Shown: positions 1 to 8,197 of the stretch, piece by piece
How positions within the stretch are numbered: position 1 is the first letter of the stretch
How the letters are laid out: each line of letters starts with the position of its first letter
Assembly (NCBI RefSeq): GCF_002902945.1
Contig: NZ_CP026101.1
Span: 2,542,001-2,606,000, forward strand
DNA from: Paraburkholderia caribensis
GTDB taxonomy: Bacteria > Pseudomonadota > Gammaproteobacteria > Burkholderiales > Burkholderiaceae
Length of the DNA stretch: 64,000 nt
Direction of reading: 5' to 3'
Notes under the pieces: model-generated
What the model was told of the DNA's origin: nothing
What the model saw: the letters and a program-made list of their open reading frames with translations, nothing else
The model's database searches: none
Translations under genes and position numbers: made by a program

Positions 1-1377
1 CGACTGGATCAGTTCCAGACCGTTCTTCGTGTCCTGCAATGCGGCATCCAGCAGGCTTTTGCGGACCTTGTTCGCCTCCGTCGCCCCCGACGTATCCGTG
101 TATTGCTTGCGCAGGTAAGCCTCGTCGGTTGCCTGCTGCTGTTTGGAGACGGCATTTCCCGGATTGGCCTGGTTGTATTCGGCGACCCTGCGCCGGTAGT
201 CGTCGAGCGCATCGTTGACCCGGTTGATGCCCTTCTCTTCGTCGCGCAATTTTTTCAGAAAATCCGAAGCGGCGATGCCCGCCTGCTGAACCTGAGCCTG
301 CTGCGATTTGTCGAGTGCGGCGTCCTGCTCGCGCAATGCGTCCCGATTGAGCGATTCCAGTCTTGCCTGTGCCGCCTGCAATTGCGGTTGCAGAAGGTCA
401 GTGTTCATCGCACCAGAAGGCGCATTAAGCGCGTTCTGCAGCCGCTGCACCTCTGCCGTTGCGTTCGCAATCTGCTCGGCGGCCGTCTCCGCCCGCCCGA
501 TCGACTTCATCCATTCCCACGCGCTCTGGATTGCCGAACCGACACCGTGCCAGGCCGTCTGAAGGTAACCGAGGTTAGGCAGCGACTCCATGCGCAGGTG
601 GTCGTCGAGTGCCTTCGCAACCACGAGCATCGCACCCTGCCTGTCACCTGCATCCTCGAGTTGACGGATGTAGTCGTAGGTCGACGTCGTGATGAAGTGC
701 ATGCTCTGATTGTGCTGCTCGGCCCACTTCGCCACGCCCTCCGGCATCCGCGCGTAATCCTTCGCGATGTCTTCGAGCTTCTCGCCGGTCAGGTCGTGCA
801 TGCGCACGACATCCTCACCGAGCACCTGCAGCGACTGTCCGGTGATCTGCCCCGACGATACAAGCGCCTGCAGCCCTTCACGTGCAGTCCCGAGACTGTT
901 GCCCGTGCTTGCCGCGATCGCCTGGGTCAACGCAGCGAAGCTGCTCGCCGTCTGGCCAGCATAATTACCGGTTGTTTGCAGCGACTTCGTCAGCGTATCG
1001 GCTTCCTCGTGCCCCTTGTAGGCAGCAACCGCGAACAGGCCGAGACCGGCTACTACCGCCGAGATGGCCGCACCGACTGGCGAAAGCGCGAAGGCGAAGA
1101 AATCAACCTGCTCGGCGTAGACCATCAGCGAACCGCCGAAATTCTTGATGTTGCCTGTGGCAAGTTCGTGCGCCATGACAAGCAGTTCCCGACGCGCGCT
1201 CGCGGTGTGCGTGCCGATCTTGTCCATGCCTGCCGCGCCGTCGTCGCCCGCCTTGCCGACCGCTGAGCCGACGCCCTGGGCGTCTGATCGGAGACTGCGC
1301 GCAGCCGCCTGATAGGACGACGGGTCGGCGGTGATCTGTACAACGAGCTGCCCCAACGATCTAGACGTTCCGGCCAT
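1..1377 (-). CDS. Prophage tail tape measure protein, 3' end outside window
   Basis: The frame starts at an ATG at 1377 and stays open to base 1, giving at least 459 residues of a longer protein. The N-terminus (MAGTSRSLGQLVVQITADPS) and the following region, with alternating alpha-helical and glycine/alanine-rich hydrophobic stretches, resemble the lambda gpH / TMP_2 tape measure family. These proteins set tail length and are ejected with the DNA. It follows the G/GT chaperone genes, as H does in lambda. The C-terminal part, which usually dominates these large proteins, is not visible. Confidence 0.85.
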   Translation of the reverse strand, partial: MAGTSRSLGQLVVQITADPSSYQAAARSLRSDAQGVGSAVGKAGDDGAAGMDKIGTHTASARRELLVMAHELATGNIKNFGGSLMVYAEQVDFFAFALSPVGAAISAVVAGLGLFAVAAYKGHEEADTLTKSLQTTGNYAGQTASSFAALTQAIAASTGNSLGTAREGLQALVSSGQITGQSLQVLGEDVVRMHDLTGEKLEDIAKDYARMPEGVAKWAEQHNQSMHFITTSTYDYIRQLEDAGDRQGAMLVVAKALDDHLRMESLPNLGYLQTAWHGVGSAIQSAWEWMKSIGRAETAAEQIANATAEVQRLQNALNAPSGAMNTDLLQPQLQAAQARLESLNRDALREQDAALDKSQQAQVQQAGIAASDFLKKLRDEEKGINRVNDALDDYRRRVAEYNQANPGNAVSKQQQATDEAYLRKQYTDTSGATEANKVRKSLLDAALQDTKNGLELIQS

Positions 1378-1390
1378 AGCGAACCCGCAA

Positions 1391-1415
1391 TAAAAAAGCC
1401 CCGCGTGAGCGGGGC
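1391..1415 (-). terminator. Intrinsic terminator between GT and tape measure genes
   Basis: On the minus strand GCCCCGC-TCAC-GCGGGGC forms a perfect 7-bp GC stem followed directly by six T. It lies inside the late operon, so late transcription needs read-through or antitermination to reach the tape measure gene. Confidence 0.75.
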
Positions 1416-1428
1416 ACTATCAAGCGGA

Positions 1429-1854
1429 CTACGTCGGGAACAGCGCGTCGAGCGCTGCCTCCTCCATGATCCGCACTTTCTCGAAGATCGCGGCACGGCG
1501 TTTCGGCTTCACACCGGTCAGTTTCATGACCGGCTCGATAGCGCTGTAATCGAGGCCCGTCTGAATGAGTCTCGCGCTGCCCCATGTGGAGACAGCGACT
1601 GTGCGCCATTGCGTGGTCAGCGCGAGAAACACCTGAACGGTAGGCCAGTTCTCGGGATAGACCCCGAATTCGGGCTCGCTCTGCTGCGTGCGTGCCTGCG
1701 CGACATCCTCCGCACGCGCACCGAACGCGGCCAGTGCATCAGCAACACCGGCATCGATCGGATTCTCGTCGACATCGACGCCTGCCCATAGCCGTGCCGC
1801 GTCGATCAGTTTTTTCGCGTGGCTCCCGATGTACCTTGCAGGAAGGTGTCCCAC
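1429..1854 (-). CDS. Tail assembly chaperone, T part of a G-T frameshift fusion
   Basis: This open frame resembles the DUF1799 family of phage proteins found between the tail tube and tape measure genes, the place of lambda T. The nominal ATG at 1854 lies inside the upstream G gene and has no convincing ribosome site. The frame is reached instead by a -1 shift on A AAA AAC at 1815-1809, after which reading continues KKLIDAARLWAGVDV. The functional T part is then about 129 residues fused to the C-terminus of G. In lambda the GT fusion recruits tail tube subunits to the tape measure, and the same role is inferred here. Confidence 0.75.
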   Translation of the reverse strand: MGHLPARYIGSHAKKLIDAARLWAGVDVDENPIDAGVADALAAFGARAEDVAQARTQQSEPEFGVYPENWPTVQVFLALTTQWRTVAVSTWGSARLIQTGLDYSAIEPVMKLTGVKPKRRAAIFEKVRIMEEAALDALFPT

Positions 1855-2144
1855 AGTGCGACGACAGCGTGCGGGATCTGCAGCAGTGCATCGCGGTATT
1901 CGGCAGAGAACGGCAGCTCGCCACCGTCATCACCCTTGAGGCCAGACCAGCCGACCAGCACGTCGGCCAAGGCAACATAGACGGGCTGATTCGCCTTCAT
2001 CAGCGTCTCTGCCTCGTCGCGTTTCAGGCGCTTGAACTCGGCGGTGAATTCACTTGCCTCCACTGCGCCATCGTCGGTGTTGCCAGGCTCGACGACCATA
2101 ACCTTCGCCTTGAAGGTCGGATTTTTTGCCAGAACGTAGGGCAT
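1806..2144 (-). CDS. Tail assembly chaperone G-like protein
   Basis: The 112-residue protein begins MPYVLAKNPTFKAKV and starts at an ATG preceded by GAGG. Its position directly after the tail tube gene and before the tape measure gene, together with the -1 slippery site at its end, identifies the lambda G equivalent. It would act in the cytoplasm as a chaperone that coats the tape measure before tube polymerisation. Most ribosomes should stop at the TGA at 1808-1806, and a minority shift to make GT. The sequence itself is poorly conserved, so the call rests on context. Confidence 0.75.
   Translation of the reverse strand: MPYVLAKNPTFKAKVMVVEPGNTDDGAVEASEFTAEFKRLKRDEAETLMKANQPVYVALADVLVGWSGLKGDDGGELPFSAEYRDALLQIPHAVVALWDTFLQGTSGATRKN
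1809..1815 (-). promoter_or_regulatory. Slippery heptamer A AAA AAC for -1 frameshifting
   Basis: In the G frame the last codons are CGA AAA AAC TGA, so the heptamer A AAA AAC is in register and abuts the stop. A one-base backward slip gives AAA AAA CTG ATC and enters the long T frame. Both the codon register and the -1 direction match known siphovirus tail chaperone frameshifts. Confidence 0.75.
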
Positions 2145-2201
2145 GCTGTGATCCTCAAATGACGACGGGCCGCCATCAGCGACCCGTTCCGGTTTGCAGC
2201 A

Positions 2202-2210
2202 AAGTTACTT
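2202..2210. repeat. Dispersed palindrome copy 1 (AAGTTACTT)
   Basis: Context CAAAGTTACTTGAC. It overlaps the stop codon of the tail tube gene. One of nine exact AAGTNACTT cores, all inside the prophage. Confidence 0.7.
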
Positions 2211-3140
2211 GACCGTGATGACCAGCTCGTCGTTGCCGGTGAGCGGCGTGACCGTGAGCGTCGCATCGAGCATGACCTTGTTGTCCTGATCCGTGTATGA
2301 CGGATCGGTCAGTTGCACCTGTGGCGCGTCGAATTGCACGATATTGCCAGCGCCGACACCGTGCGTAATCGTCAGCGTGCCGAGGAGCGCATCCTTCGTC
2401 GCCGTCCACCAGTCCTTGTCGGCCACCGACCCGAGTTGCATGGTGATCTTGCCCGTCGGCTTGCGATCCGTGACTTCCGCGCGCTCGTAGCCGATCAGTT
2501 GCGCCCAGTTGAGCGTATTGGCAACGTCGAGCGACAGAGCCTGCAGCGGCCCCGTAAAACCGTGCATCGACCACGTCGTGAACTGGGTGCTCGCGATCTT
2601 CGGCTGCAGGAACTTCGAGAAGTCCGTGCCGGCGGGAACCGGCGAATCCGTCACGGGGTTATAGACACCCATGAAATGGAACTTGAGCTTGGGAACCTGC
2701 TTGACCGTGAAGTCGACGGACACTGTGCCGTATGCATCGGTCAGCTTGTGCAGCAGTCCATCGAGGTAGTAATAGATGGTGAGCGGCGTCTGCGGCTGAT
2801 CGCTGACCGGCGCATAGACCACACTCGTATCCTCGGTCACGGTTTCCGAGAAATAACACGGCACCAGCAGCCGGCCCCACGCGGGTGGCGTCCCGGCCGC
2901 ACCCGATGCGGCAATCTCGATCTCGAAATCGAGCTCGGCATGACAGCCCGCCGGAAGTTGCTGATCGTTTCCAAAGTATGGCCGGATCGTATCGCGCGAC
3001 ACGTAATCGGCGGCGACCGGCTTCGCGGAGATATTGCTGACGAGCATCGCATCGGCCGCACTCGTCGGCACGGCGGCCGTGCCAATGGCGATCTGCAGCG
3101 CCGCCAGCACGACCGACTTCTTCATGGACTTTGCACCCAT
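2205..3140 (-). CDS. Major tail tube protein
   Basis: I chose the ATG at 3140 (MGAKSMKKSVVLAALQIAIG) because AAGGAG lies seven bases upstream; a longer frame exists but has no such signal. The product is 311 residues. The early segment up to about residue 35 (ALQIAIGTAAVPTSAADAML) is typical of phage tail tube proteins rather than a true signal peptide. The rest is beta-rich (for example FHFMGVYNP and a terminal segment ending ELVITVK), as expected for a gpV-like tube subunit. It sits between the tail terminator and the chaperones. Confidence 0.8.
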   Translation of the reverse strand: MGAKSMKKSVVLAALQIAIGTAAVPTSAADAMLVSNISAKPVAADYVSRDTIRPYFGNDQQLPAGCHAELDFEIEIAASGAAGTPPAWGRLLVPCYFSETVTEDTSVVYAPVSDQPQTPLTIYYYLDGLLHKLTDAYGTVSVDFTVKQVPKLKFHFMGVYNPVTDSPVPAGTDFSKFLQPKIASTQFTTWSMHGFTGPLQALSLDVANTLNWAQLIGYERAEVTDRKPTGKITMQLGSVADKDWWTATKDALLGTLTITHGVGAGNIVQFDAPQVQLTDPSYTDQDNKVMLDATLTVTPLTGNDELVITVK

Positions 3141-3211
3141 GTCTGCTCCTTGGCAAAAGGGCGCGAAACACCCTGCATGACGCACGGCGTACGCGTTGGA
3201 TTTCGTTGGAT

Positions 3212-3637
3212 TTACAGCAGGCTGTTGGGAGGCGTCTGATACTGGATGGTGTAGCGCATGGTCACGATGCCCACGCCGCCATCAATATCGGCGGTTTCCG
3301 GCTCGTCGGTTGTCACTTCTTCTACGCCGACAATTTCCGGGCCGTCGAACGCCATCACGATCGGATGCGAACGCTCGAAGATCACGTCCGCCGCCCGGTC
3401 AGGCGCCGGATCGCGGACGACCGCCGAGACGAGAAGATCGCACTGACGCGTTGTGCGCCCGATCGTCGACGCTAGGACGATATCGCGGCCCCTGCTCACG
3501 ACGACGACCTTCGGCTCTTCGCGGTCCACCGCCTCATAGATCGACCGCTCGACCACGACGCCGCTCGACTGCAACTGCGCGTCAGATTTCAGCGCATCCA
3601 TGATCGAAGACACGAAGGTTTCACGTATCGTCGTCAT
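3212..3637 (-). CDS. Tail terminator (gpU-like) protein
   Basis: This 141-residue protein (MTTIRETFVSSIMDALKSD at the start) has the size and place of lambda gpU, which caps the tail tube and fixes its length. It lies immediately before the tail tube gene. Its start overlaps the upstream stop in an ATGA arrangement (3637-3634), which indicates translational coupling. The strand pattern ending MRYTIQYQ is common in this family. The assignment comes from size, order and general pattern rather than from a diagnostic motif. Confidence 0.65.
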   Translation of the reverse strand: MTTIRETFVSSIMDALKSDAQLQSSGVVVERSIYEAVDREEPKVVVVSRGRDIVLASTIGRTTRQCDLLVSAVVRDPAPDRAADVIFERSHPIVMAFDGPEIVGVEEVTTDEPETADIDGGVGIVTMRYTIQYQTPPNSLL

Positions 3638-3939
3638 ACAGCCTTCTCCAGATCGGCGACGCTGAAGTAACCGTCATCTTTCCTGCGGGGTGGATGCCGG
3701 ACCCTGTAGCGTGTGCCATCAATTTCCAGCATGGAACCGCGAGCAAGCTCGGGCATATCGGCCGTCTGATACTCGACCCGATAGTCCGCAGTCGTCACCC
3801 GCCCGCCGAGGTCCAGCATGTCGGGCGTTTCGAAGCCGACCTGCACAGGTCGAACCGAGCCATCGCCCAGCTCGACCTGCGCATTTTTCAGCATCCCTGC
3901 CGCCGCGAATGCCGGCCAGAACACGCGGAGGTCAAGCAA
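3634..3939 (-). CDS. Head-tail joining protein (gpFII-like), start uncertain
   Basis: The frame is open back to 4002, but that part overlaps the DUF2190 gene. A TTG at 3939, just before the upstream stop at 3934-3932, gives a 101-residue protein (LLDLRVFWPAFAAAG at the start). An internal ATG (MLKNAQVELGDGS) is the other option. The small beta-rich body with IDGTRYRVRHPPRRKDDGYF near its end resembles lambda gpFII, the connector that joins the filled head to the tail. It lies between capsid-associated and tail terminator genes, where a connector is expected. Confidence 0.55.
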   Translation of the reverse strand: MLDLRVFWPAFAAAGMLKNAQVELGDGSVRPVQVGFETPDMLDLGGRVTTADYRVEYQTADMPELARGSMLEIDGTRYRVRHPPRRKDDGYFSVADLEKAV

Positions 3940-4276
3940 GGTCAGACGGCGAGCAGAGCAGCACTCGCGCCGTAAGATCGTTTGCGGCCTTCGGTGCGGC
4001 ATAGACGCCAGCCTTCGCGTTCGCCCCGACGGTCGATGTCACGACAGCATTCGCCGGGTCCCAGTATGCGAAGTCGCCAACGGCCCCCACCGAGGGACCA
4101 TCCGCCTGCAGCTCGAACACACCATCGAGACGATATTCGCCGGGCATATTCGCCGCGAAATCGGCCGTCGCAACGGCGGGCAGCTTTGCATTGCCCAGTT
4201 GCACGAACTGGCCCGAAACAACAGCAGCGGCAAGCGTCACCGTCAGCGTCTTGCCGCTCTGGATAAAGTTCTTCAT
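3932..4276 (-). CDS. DUF2190 capsid-associated protein
   Basis: The 114-residue protein opens MKNFIQSGKTLTVTLAAAVV and continues with the SGQFVQLG and GVFEL segments typical of DUF2190. This family of small beta-rich proteins is encoded directly after major capsid genes and is often thought to decorate or stabilise the capsid. Here it follows the protease-capsid fusion by about 70 bp. Its precise role in this phage is inferred from position. Confidence 0.75.
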   Translation of the reverse strand: MKNFIQSGKTLTVTLAAAVVSGQFVQLGNAKLPAVATADFAANMPGEYRLDGVFELQADGPSVGAVGDFAYWDPANAVVTSTVGANAKAGVYAAPKAANDLTARVLLCSPSDLA

Positions 4277-4349
4277 GAGAATTTTCCTGTGCTGAATTGT
4301 TGAATGAGAAACGGACGCGACGATCGCCCCCGCCTTACCTCACCGCCGT

Positions 4350-6443
4350 CTACTGACCCGGGTTCTGGTACAGGCCGCGATAGTCGGTCGCCTTCGCCGC
4401 GAAATCGAGTCGCGCCTTGACCTTCAGGCCGTCGACATCGAAGTCAAGCGACTGCTCGGTGTAAAGCCCCTGCTCGCCTTCGAGGTAGCAGTACTCGACC
4501 GTATCAACCATCGCCGGATCAGCAGCCAGGTACCACGACTTCGTGCTCTTCGCATCGAGGCGCGGCTCGACGACCGGGGTCAGTGTCCCGATGAAAGGGT
4601 TCTGCTGCGTGGCCTGCGTCGGCGTGTACTGGTTGCTCGTGTACTGATACGCGACCGTCTCCAGCGCTGCCGGCACCAGCAGGAACGTCGGTGTCAGGTT
4701 CAGCGGCGTGCCATCGCCCGGCGCGGCTTGCACGCGCATTGCCGCACGTGCCGTCGATAGCGTGTCGACGCCGATTGCACCGCCGGCGGCGGCGAGGTTC
4801 TTATGCGCCGCATGGAACAGTGCCTTGCCGTCGCCCATAACGGGGTTACCCGTGAGCGCGGCATACACGAGATCCGATTCCAGATTGGCGGCAGCACGAC
4901 CGAAGAACAGCGGAACGCGCTCCAGCGCCGACAGGTCGTCGTTGATGATCATCTGGCGGGTAAAGGCGACAATCTTGCCGTACGTGCCGAGCTGGATCGT
5001 CTCGCCCGAGTCGACCAGCTGGCCGTATTTGTATTCACCGGACTCGTTGACCTTTTCCAGTTTGATCGCGCCGTCGACCATCACGCGCGTCGCCGCGCGA
5101 AAGTCCGTCAGCACGCCCTGCCGTGCCCACGACTGGAAGCTGCGGGGCGCTGCCGTGTAGGCGTCACGCAGCGTGCGATTGATCACGTTGCCGAATACCA
5201 CGGGCAGATCCGACGTCGAGCTGAAGCCGCCACGCTGCTGCATACCCAGTGCGATACCAGCCAGCTCGCGCACATCGAGACCACGCACATCGACACCTAC
5301 CGCTTCGAGGCCGACCCGGCAGAACTCTCGCAGGTTCAGTCCGCGATACTGTCGAGCGGCATCGTCGAGCTCGTGGCGCGGGTTGATACGATGCAACAGT
5401 GCGTCCGTCATCGCGGCACGACGCGTCTGCGCCTCGTCACGCACCGTCTGAATGTCCGCCGCCCCGCGCTGCGAATTCGCGTTCGAACGCTCCGCCTGCA
5501 AGCGCAGGATTTCAATACGGGCGGCGTCAGCCGTCACGCCGCGCTCGATGAAGCCGTCAATCAGTTGCTGCTGGTTTTCCAGCACGCTCGCACGGACTGC
5601 AGTGCGAATGTCGATCACACGCTGACGCTCCGACGCAACGGCTTCGGCACGAGCGGCGTCGGTTGCTTCGGTCGACGCTGCAGGCGACTGTGTCGCCGGC
5701 GGATTTTGAACAGGCGTGGTGCGGGTGGCGGACGTCGGTTGGTTGTTTTCATCGTCGGGCATTACGGCTCCTTGGTCAGTGTGCGCGGCGCGTGCGCCGT
5801 CAGAAGAACCCCCTGCACTGCGATCAGTGAAGGTGCAGGGGAAGAAACGTTGCTGCTGCGCCGCGACGGCTTGGCCGCCCTCGCCTCGCACAGTTGCGTT
5901 CGGGTCAGCGGGAATCGACACAAGCGAAATCTCGTACGGCTCCCAGTCGGTCGCGCGGTAGATCCACGTGTCGTTACCCTCCTGACCCGGCGGAATCATG
6001 TCGATCGCGTACACGCGGTAGCCGAACGAGATGTTCCGCAGGATCCTGTCGACGACGTCCTGAAAGTACGGCTGCACGTCGTCGCGCGCGGAAAACCGGC
6101 ACATCGCGTCGCCCGTACCCGTCGCGGCGTCGAGCGTCGCGCTGTCCACAACACCGAGAACGGAATCAATGCCGTCCCACGTGTCGTGATCCCGCAGAAA
6201 AGGCGCTGCACCCGATTGCAACCGTCCCATCCGTACAGCAGACGGGTCCGGGCTTAACTCCTCGAGGTAGCTGCGTTCGCGCCACCAGTCGTAACGCTGC
6301 ACCTGCGCGCCGGTCGTCCATGTCACGGCGATGGAACGGCTCTCCGCGTTGACCGACGAAACAGGTTGCAGACGCGTAAGTAGCGGCATCGAATCGGCGG
6401 TCGCCCCGGCGCCGCCGCGATGCCCCTGTGCTGGAACGGGCAT
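4350..6443 (-). CDS. Prohead protease / major capsid fusion protein
   Basis: This 697-residue protein joins two functions that most phages encode separately. Residues about 30-185 form an HK97-type serine protease: FLRDHD carries the candidate catalytic His86 and EISLVSIP the Ser173. Residues about 228-350 are Gln/Ala-rich and charged, like a scaffold region, and residues about 370-697 form the capsid shell domain. The start has GGAG six bases upstream. A second strong ribosome site sits inside the gene before Met228, which could make capsid without protease. Such fusions are known in other prophages. Assembly would need self-cleavage near the scaffold-capsid boundary. Confidence 0.85.
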   Translation of the reverse strand: MPVPAQGHRGGAGATADSMPLLTRLQPVSSVNAESRSIAVTWTTGAQVQRYDWWRERSYLEELSPDPSAVRMGRLQSGAAPFLRDHDTWDGIDSVLGVVDSATLDAATGTGDAMCRFSARDDVQPYFQDVVDRILRNISFGYRVYAIDMIPPGQEGNDTWIYRATDWEPYEISLVSIPADPNATVRGEGGQAVAAQQQRFFPCTFTDRSAGGSSDGARAAHTDQGAVMPDDENNQPTSATRTTPVQNPPATQSPAASTEATDAARAEAVASERQRVIDIRTAVRASVLENQQQLIDGFIERGVTADAARIEILRLQAERSNANSQRGAADIQTVRDEAQTRRAAMTDALLHRINPRHELDDAARQYRGLNLREFCRVGLEAVGVDVRGLDVRELAGIALGMQQRGGFSSTSDLPVVFGNVINRTLRDAYTAAPRSFQSWARQGVLTDFRAATRVMVDGAIKLEKVNESGEYKYGQLVDSGETIQLGTYGKIVAFTRQMIINDDLSALERVPLFFGRAAANLESDLVYAALTGNPVMGDGKALFHAAHKNLAAAGGAIGVDTLSTARAAMRVQAAPGDGTPLNLTPTFLLVPAALETVAYQYTSNQYTPTQATQQNPFIGTLTPVVEPRLDAKSTKSWYLAADPAMVDTVEYCYLEGEQGLYTEQSLDFDVDGLKVKARLDFAAKATDYRGLYQNPGQ
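5760..5773 (-). promoter_or_regulatory. Internal ribosome binding site and ATG inside the capsid fusion gene
   Basis: On the minus strand AAGGAG-CCGTA-ATG lies in frame at codon 228 (MPDDENNQPTSATRT). It is stronger than the site at the annotated start. It would give a 470-residue scaffold-capsid product without the protease. Confidence 0.6.
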
Positions 6444-6460
6444 GATTCACTCCAAATGGA

Positions 6461-6483
6461 AACGCCCGCGTGAAGCGGGCGTT
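6461..6483 (-). terminator. Hairpin between portal and capsid genes
   Basis: Arms ACGCCCGC and GCGGGCGT form a strong stem-loop on the minus strand, followed by only two or three T. It may be a weak terminator or an mRNA processing or stability element in the late transcript. Confidence 0.5.
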
Positions 6484-6492
6484 ATATGGTCA

Positions 6493-6501
6493 AAGTCACT
6501 T
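6493..6501. repeat. Dispersed palindrome copy 2 (AAGTCACTT)
   Basis: The full form CAAAGTCACTTTG at 6491-6503 is perfectly symmetric about a central C. It is intergenic, between the portal and capsid genes. Confidence 0.75.
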
Positions 6502-6508
6502 TGGCGGG

Positions 6509-7990
6509 CTATCGTTCTGCCGACATCACCAGCACCTCGAGGCGGCGAAGGCGGGCCATGACCCGCTCGAACATACGGCCAGCATCGGGAGTGCCGGCGG
6601 GCTCTGGCTCCGACGTATTGAGCGGATCGGCATTGATTTCTGCATCGGTTTCTTCCGGATCGTCGCCCAGATCGCGAATGATCTGATGCCGACTCTTCAG
6701 CCGCGCCTCGATCAATGCGATCATGCCGTTCGCTTCCCGCAGTGGGTCGATCATCTCGATCCGGTTCGGCGACCAGGTCACGTCATAGTCGGGCGACGAT
6801 GTCACTCCGGCGAGATATGCTGTTGCAGCGAACTGCCCCGCGACTGCTTCGCAGAACATCGGAATGAAGATCAACCACAGTTCCTGCAGGAGCATCCGGT
6901 TGAACTCCATCTTGCCCATGCGTCCGCTGGTGAAATTGACCTGTGAGTAGTCGCCCGTGAGCTGTTCGTACGTCGTGTCGGTCCCTGCCGCGATCGCGCG
7001 CAAATCGATCCGCACGCCAGCCTCATAGCCATCGTTCGTCTGCGGCGCCGCAAACTGCACCTCCTCATCGTTTCGCAGATACTCGATCATGCCCGGTGAA
7101 AGAGATTCGACCCGACGGCCATCGCCGGGACTGGCCACACCCGGCATACCCGCGCGGAACTGCTCGTCGTTCGATTTGACGAACACCGCGAAGCACGCCT
7201 CGATCTTTTTCCGGATGCGCTCTGCGTCCTGATATTCGTCGAGATCGCGCGCAGCCCATATGGCAGACGCTAACCACGGGAAACCACGTACGGAGTTCGG
7301 CCTGTCGATCGCATCGAAGATATGCAGCACCTCGCTCGCCGGTACAAACCGACTCATCATGTTCCTGGGCACCTGAGCGACTTCGCCGGGATGCTGATCG
7401 AACAACCAGTATCCAGTGCGCTGCCCGATCAGATTGAACTGCACGCCGGCCAGAACGAACCCACCGTCGACCTCCCCGACCTTCAGCGAGTCGAGATAAT
7501 CGATTTCGAGGATCTGGATTTGCAGCGGCACCTCGTAACCATCGCCCGGTCGCCGACGGCGATAGCGGACCAGCACTTCGCCCGACAGTTTCATCGCACG
7601 GTATGCCTTGGCTTGCAGGCCGAAGAAGTCGAGCAGGCCGTCCGCGTCGCAGTACTTCACCCAGCGCTTGAACACTTTCTGCTGACGCTTCGATGCGAAC
7701 TTCGCCTGAATGCCAGTGCCGATCGCATTCGCGACCATGACACGCAGCGCACGCCGCAGATGCGAGTTGTTGACGACAAGGTCACGGGCGCGATTGCGCA
7801 GGGTCGCAAGCGACGGCATCAGATTTGCCAGCGAACTGGCCCCTGACGTCGGCCACCCGGCCGCTCGGGGGCCGCGCTTCGCGCCATCGAATCCACGCAC
7901 CGCCGCCAGCGCCATGCGTGCCCGCATGCGCGCGGCGCCATGCCGAGGCGCGATCCATTCGATTGCATGATCGAGAATGTTTGCTTTCAT
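6509..7990 (-). CDS. Portal protein, lambda family
   Basis: The 493-residue product starts at the ATG at 7990 (MKANILDHAIEWIAPRHG), two bases after the preceding stop. The sequence matches the lambda gpB-type portal family: an N-terminal arginine-rich segment, LRNRARDLVVNNSHLRRA, GTGIQAKF, then LEIDYLDSL and QVNFTSGRMGKMEFNRM. The portal forms the dodecameric DNA entry ring at one capsid vertex. It lies in the usual order terminase, gpW, portal, capsid. A frame extending 15 codons upstream is open but overlaps the gpW-like gene. Confidence 0.9.
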   Translation of the reverse strand: MKANILDHAIEWIAPRHGAARMRARMALAAVRGFDGAKRGPRAAGWPTSGASSLANLMPSLATLRNRARDLVVNNSHLRRALRVMVANAIGTGIQAKFASKRQQKVFKRWVKYCDADGLLDFFGLQAKAYRAMKLSGEVLVRYRRRRPGDGYEVPLQIQILEIDYLDSLKVGEVDGGFVLAGVQFNLIGQRTGYWLFDQHPGEVAQVPRNMMSRFVPASEVLHIFDAIDRPNSVRGFPWLASAIWAARDLDEYQDAERIRKKIEACFAVFVKSNDEQFRAGMPGVASPGDGRRVESLSPGMIEYLRNDEEVQFAAPQTNDGYEAGVRIDLRAIAAGTDTTYEQLTGDYSQVNFTSGRMGKMEFNRMLLQELWLIFIPMFCEAVAGQFAATAYLAGVTSSPDYDVTWSPNRIEMIDPLREANGMIALIEARLKSRHQIIRDLGDDPEETDAEINADPLNTSEPEPAGTPDAGRMFERVMARLRRLEVLVMSAER

Positions 7991-7991
7991 A

Positions 7992-8195
7992 TCAGTACGG
8001 CCTATAGGTGCCAATGCTCGACCGCGAACCACCAAGACCTGACCGGTTTTCGAGATCGGACTTGATCAGATTGCGCACGCGCATCAGATCCGCTGTTGAC
8101 TGATACGTGATCCGCTTGCCGTTGTACTCGACCGTCAACGTACCAGACGAGATCGCCGCCTCGATCGCGTCAAGGTTCTGCTGCGTGAATGCCAT
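7992..8195 (-). CDS. gpW-like head-tail joining protein
   Basis: This 67-residue protein has the compact alpha-beta-alpha pattern of lambda gpW: a helix (QQNLDAIEAAISSGT), a hairpin (LTVEYNGKRITYQS) and a second helix (ADLMRVRNLIKSDLENR). gpW binds the portal and stabilises packaged DNA. The gene lies between the large terminase and portal genes, its standard position, with gaps of one or two bases on each side. Confidence 0.85.
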   Translation of the reverse strand: MAFTQQNLDAIEAAISSGTLTVEYNGKRITYQSTADLMRVRNLIKSDLENRSGLGGSRSSIGTYRPY

Positions 8196-8197
8196 AT

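Noticed and set aside
103..1266. Long rightward open frame opposite the tape measure gene
   Set aside because: It is arginine/leucine-rich with no domain and mirrors the tape measure gene in the antisense frame.
2313..3239. Long rightward frame opposite the tail tube gene
   Set aside because: Antisense shadow; the composition is not protein-like, and the minus-strand gene has a good ribosome site.
4803..6257. 484-codon rightward frame opposite the capsid fusion
   Set aside because: High-GC antisense shadow of a clearly recognised capsid gene.
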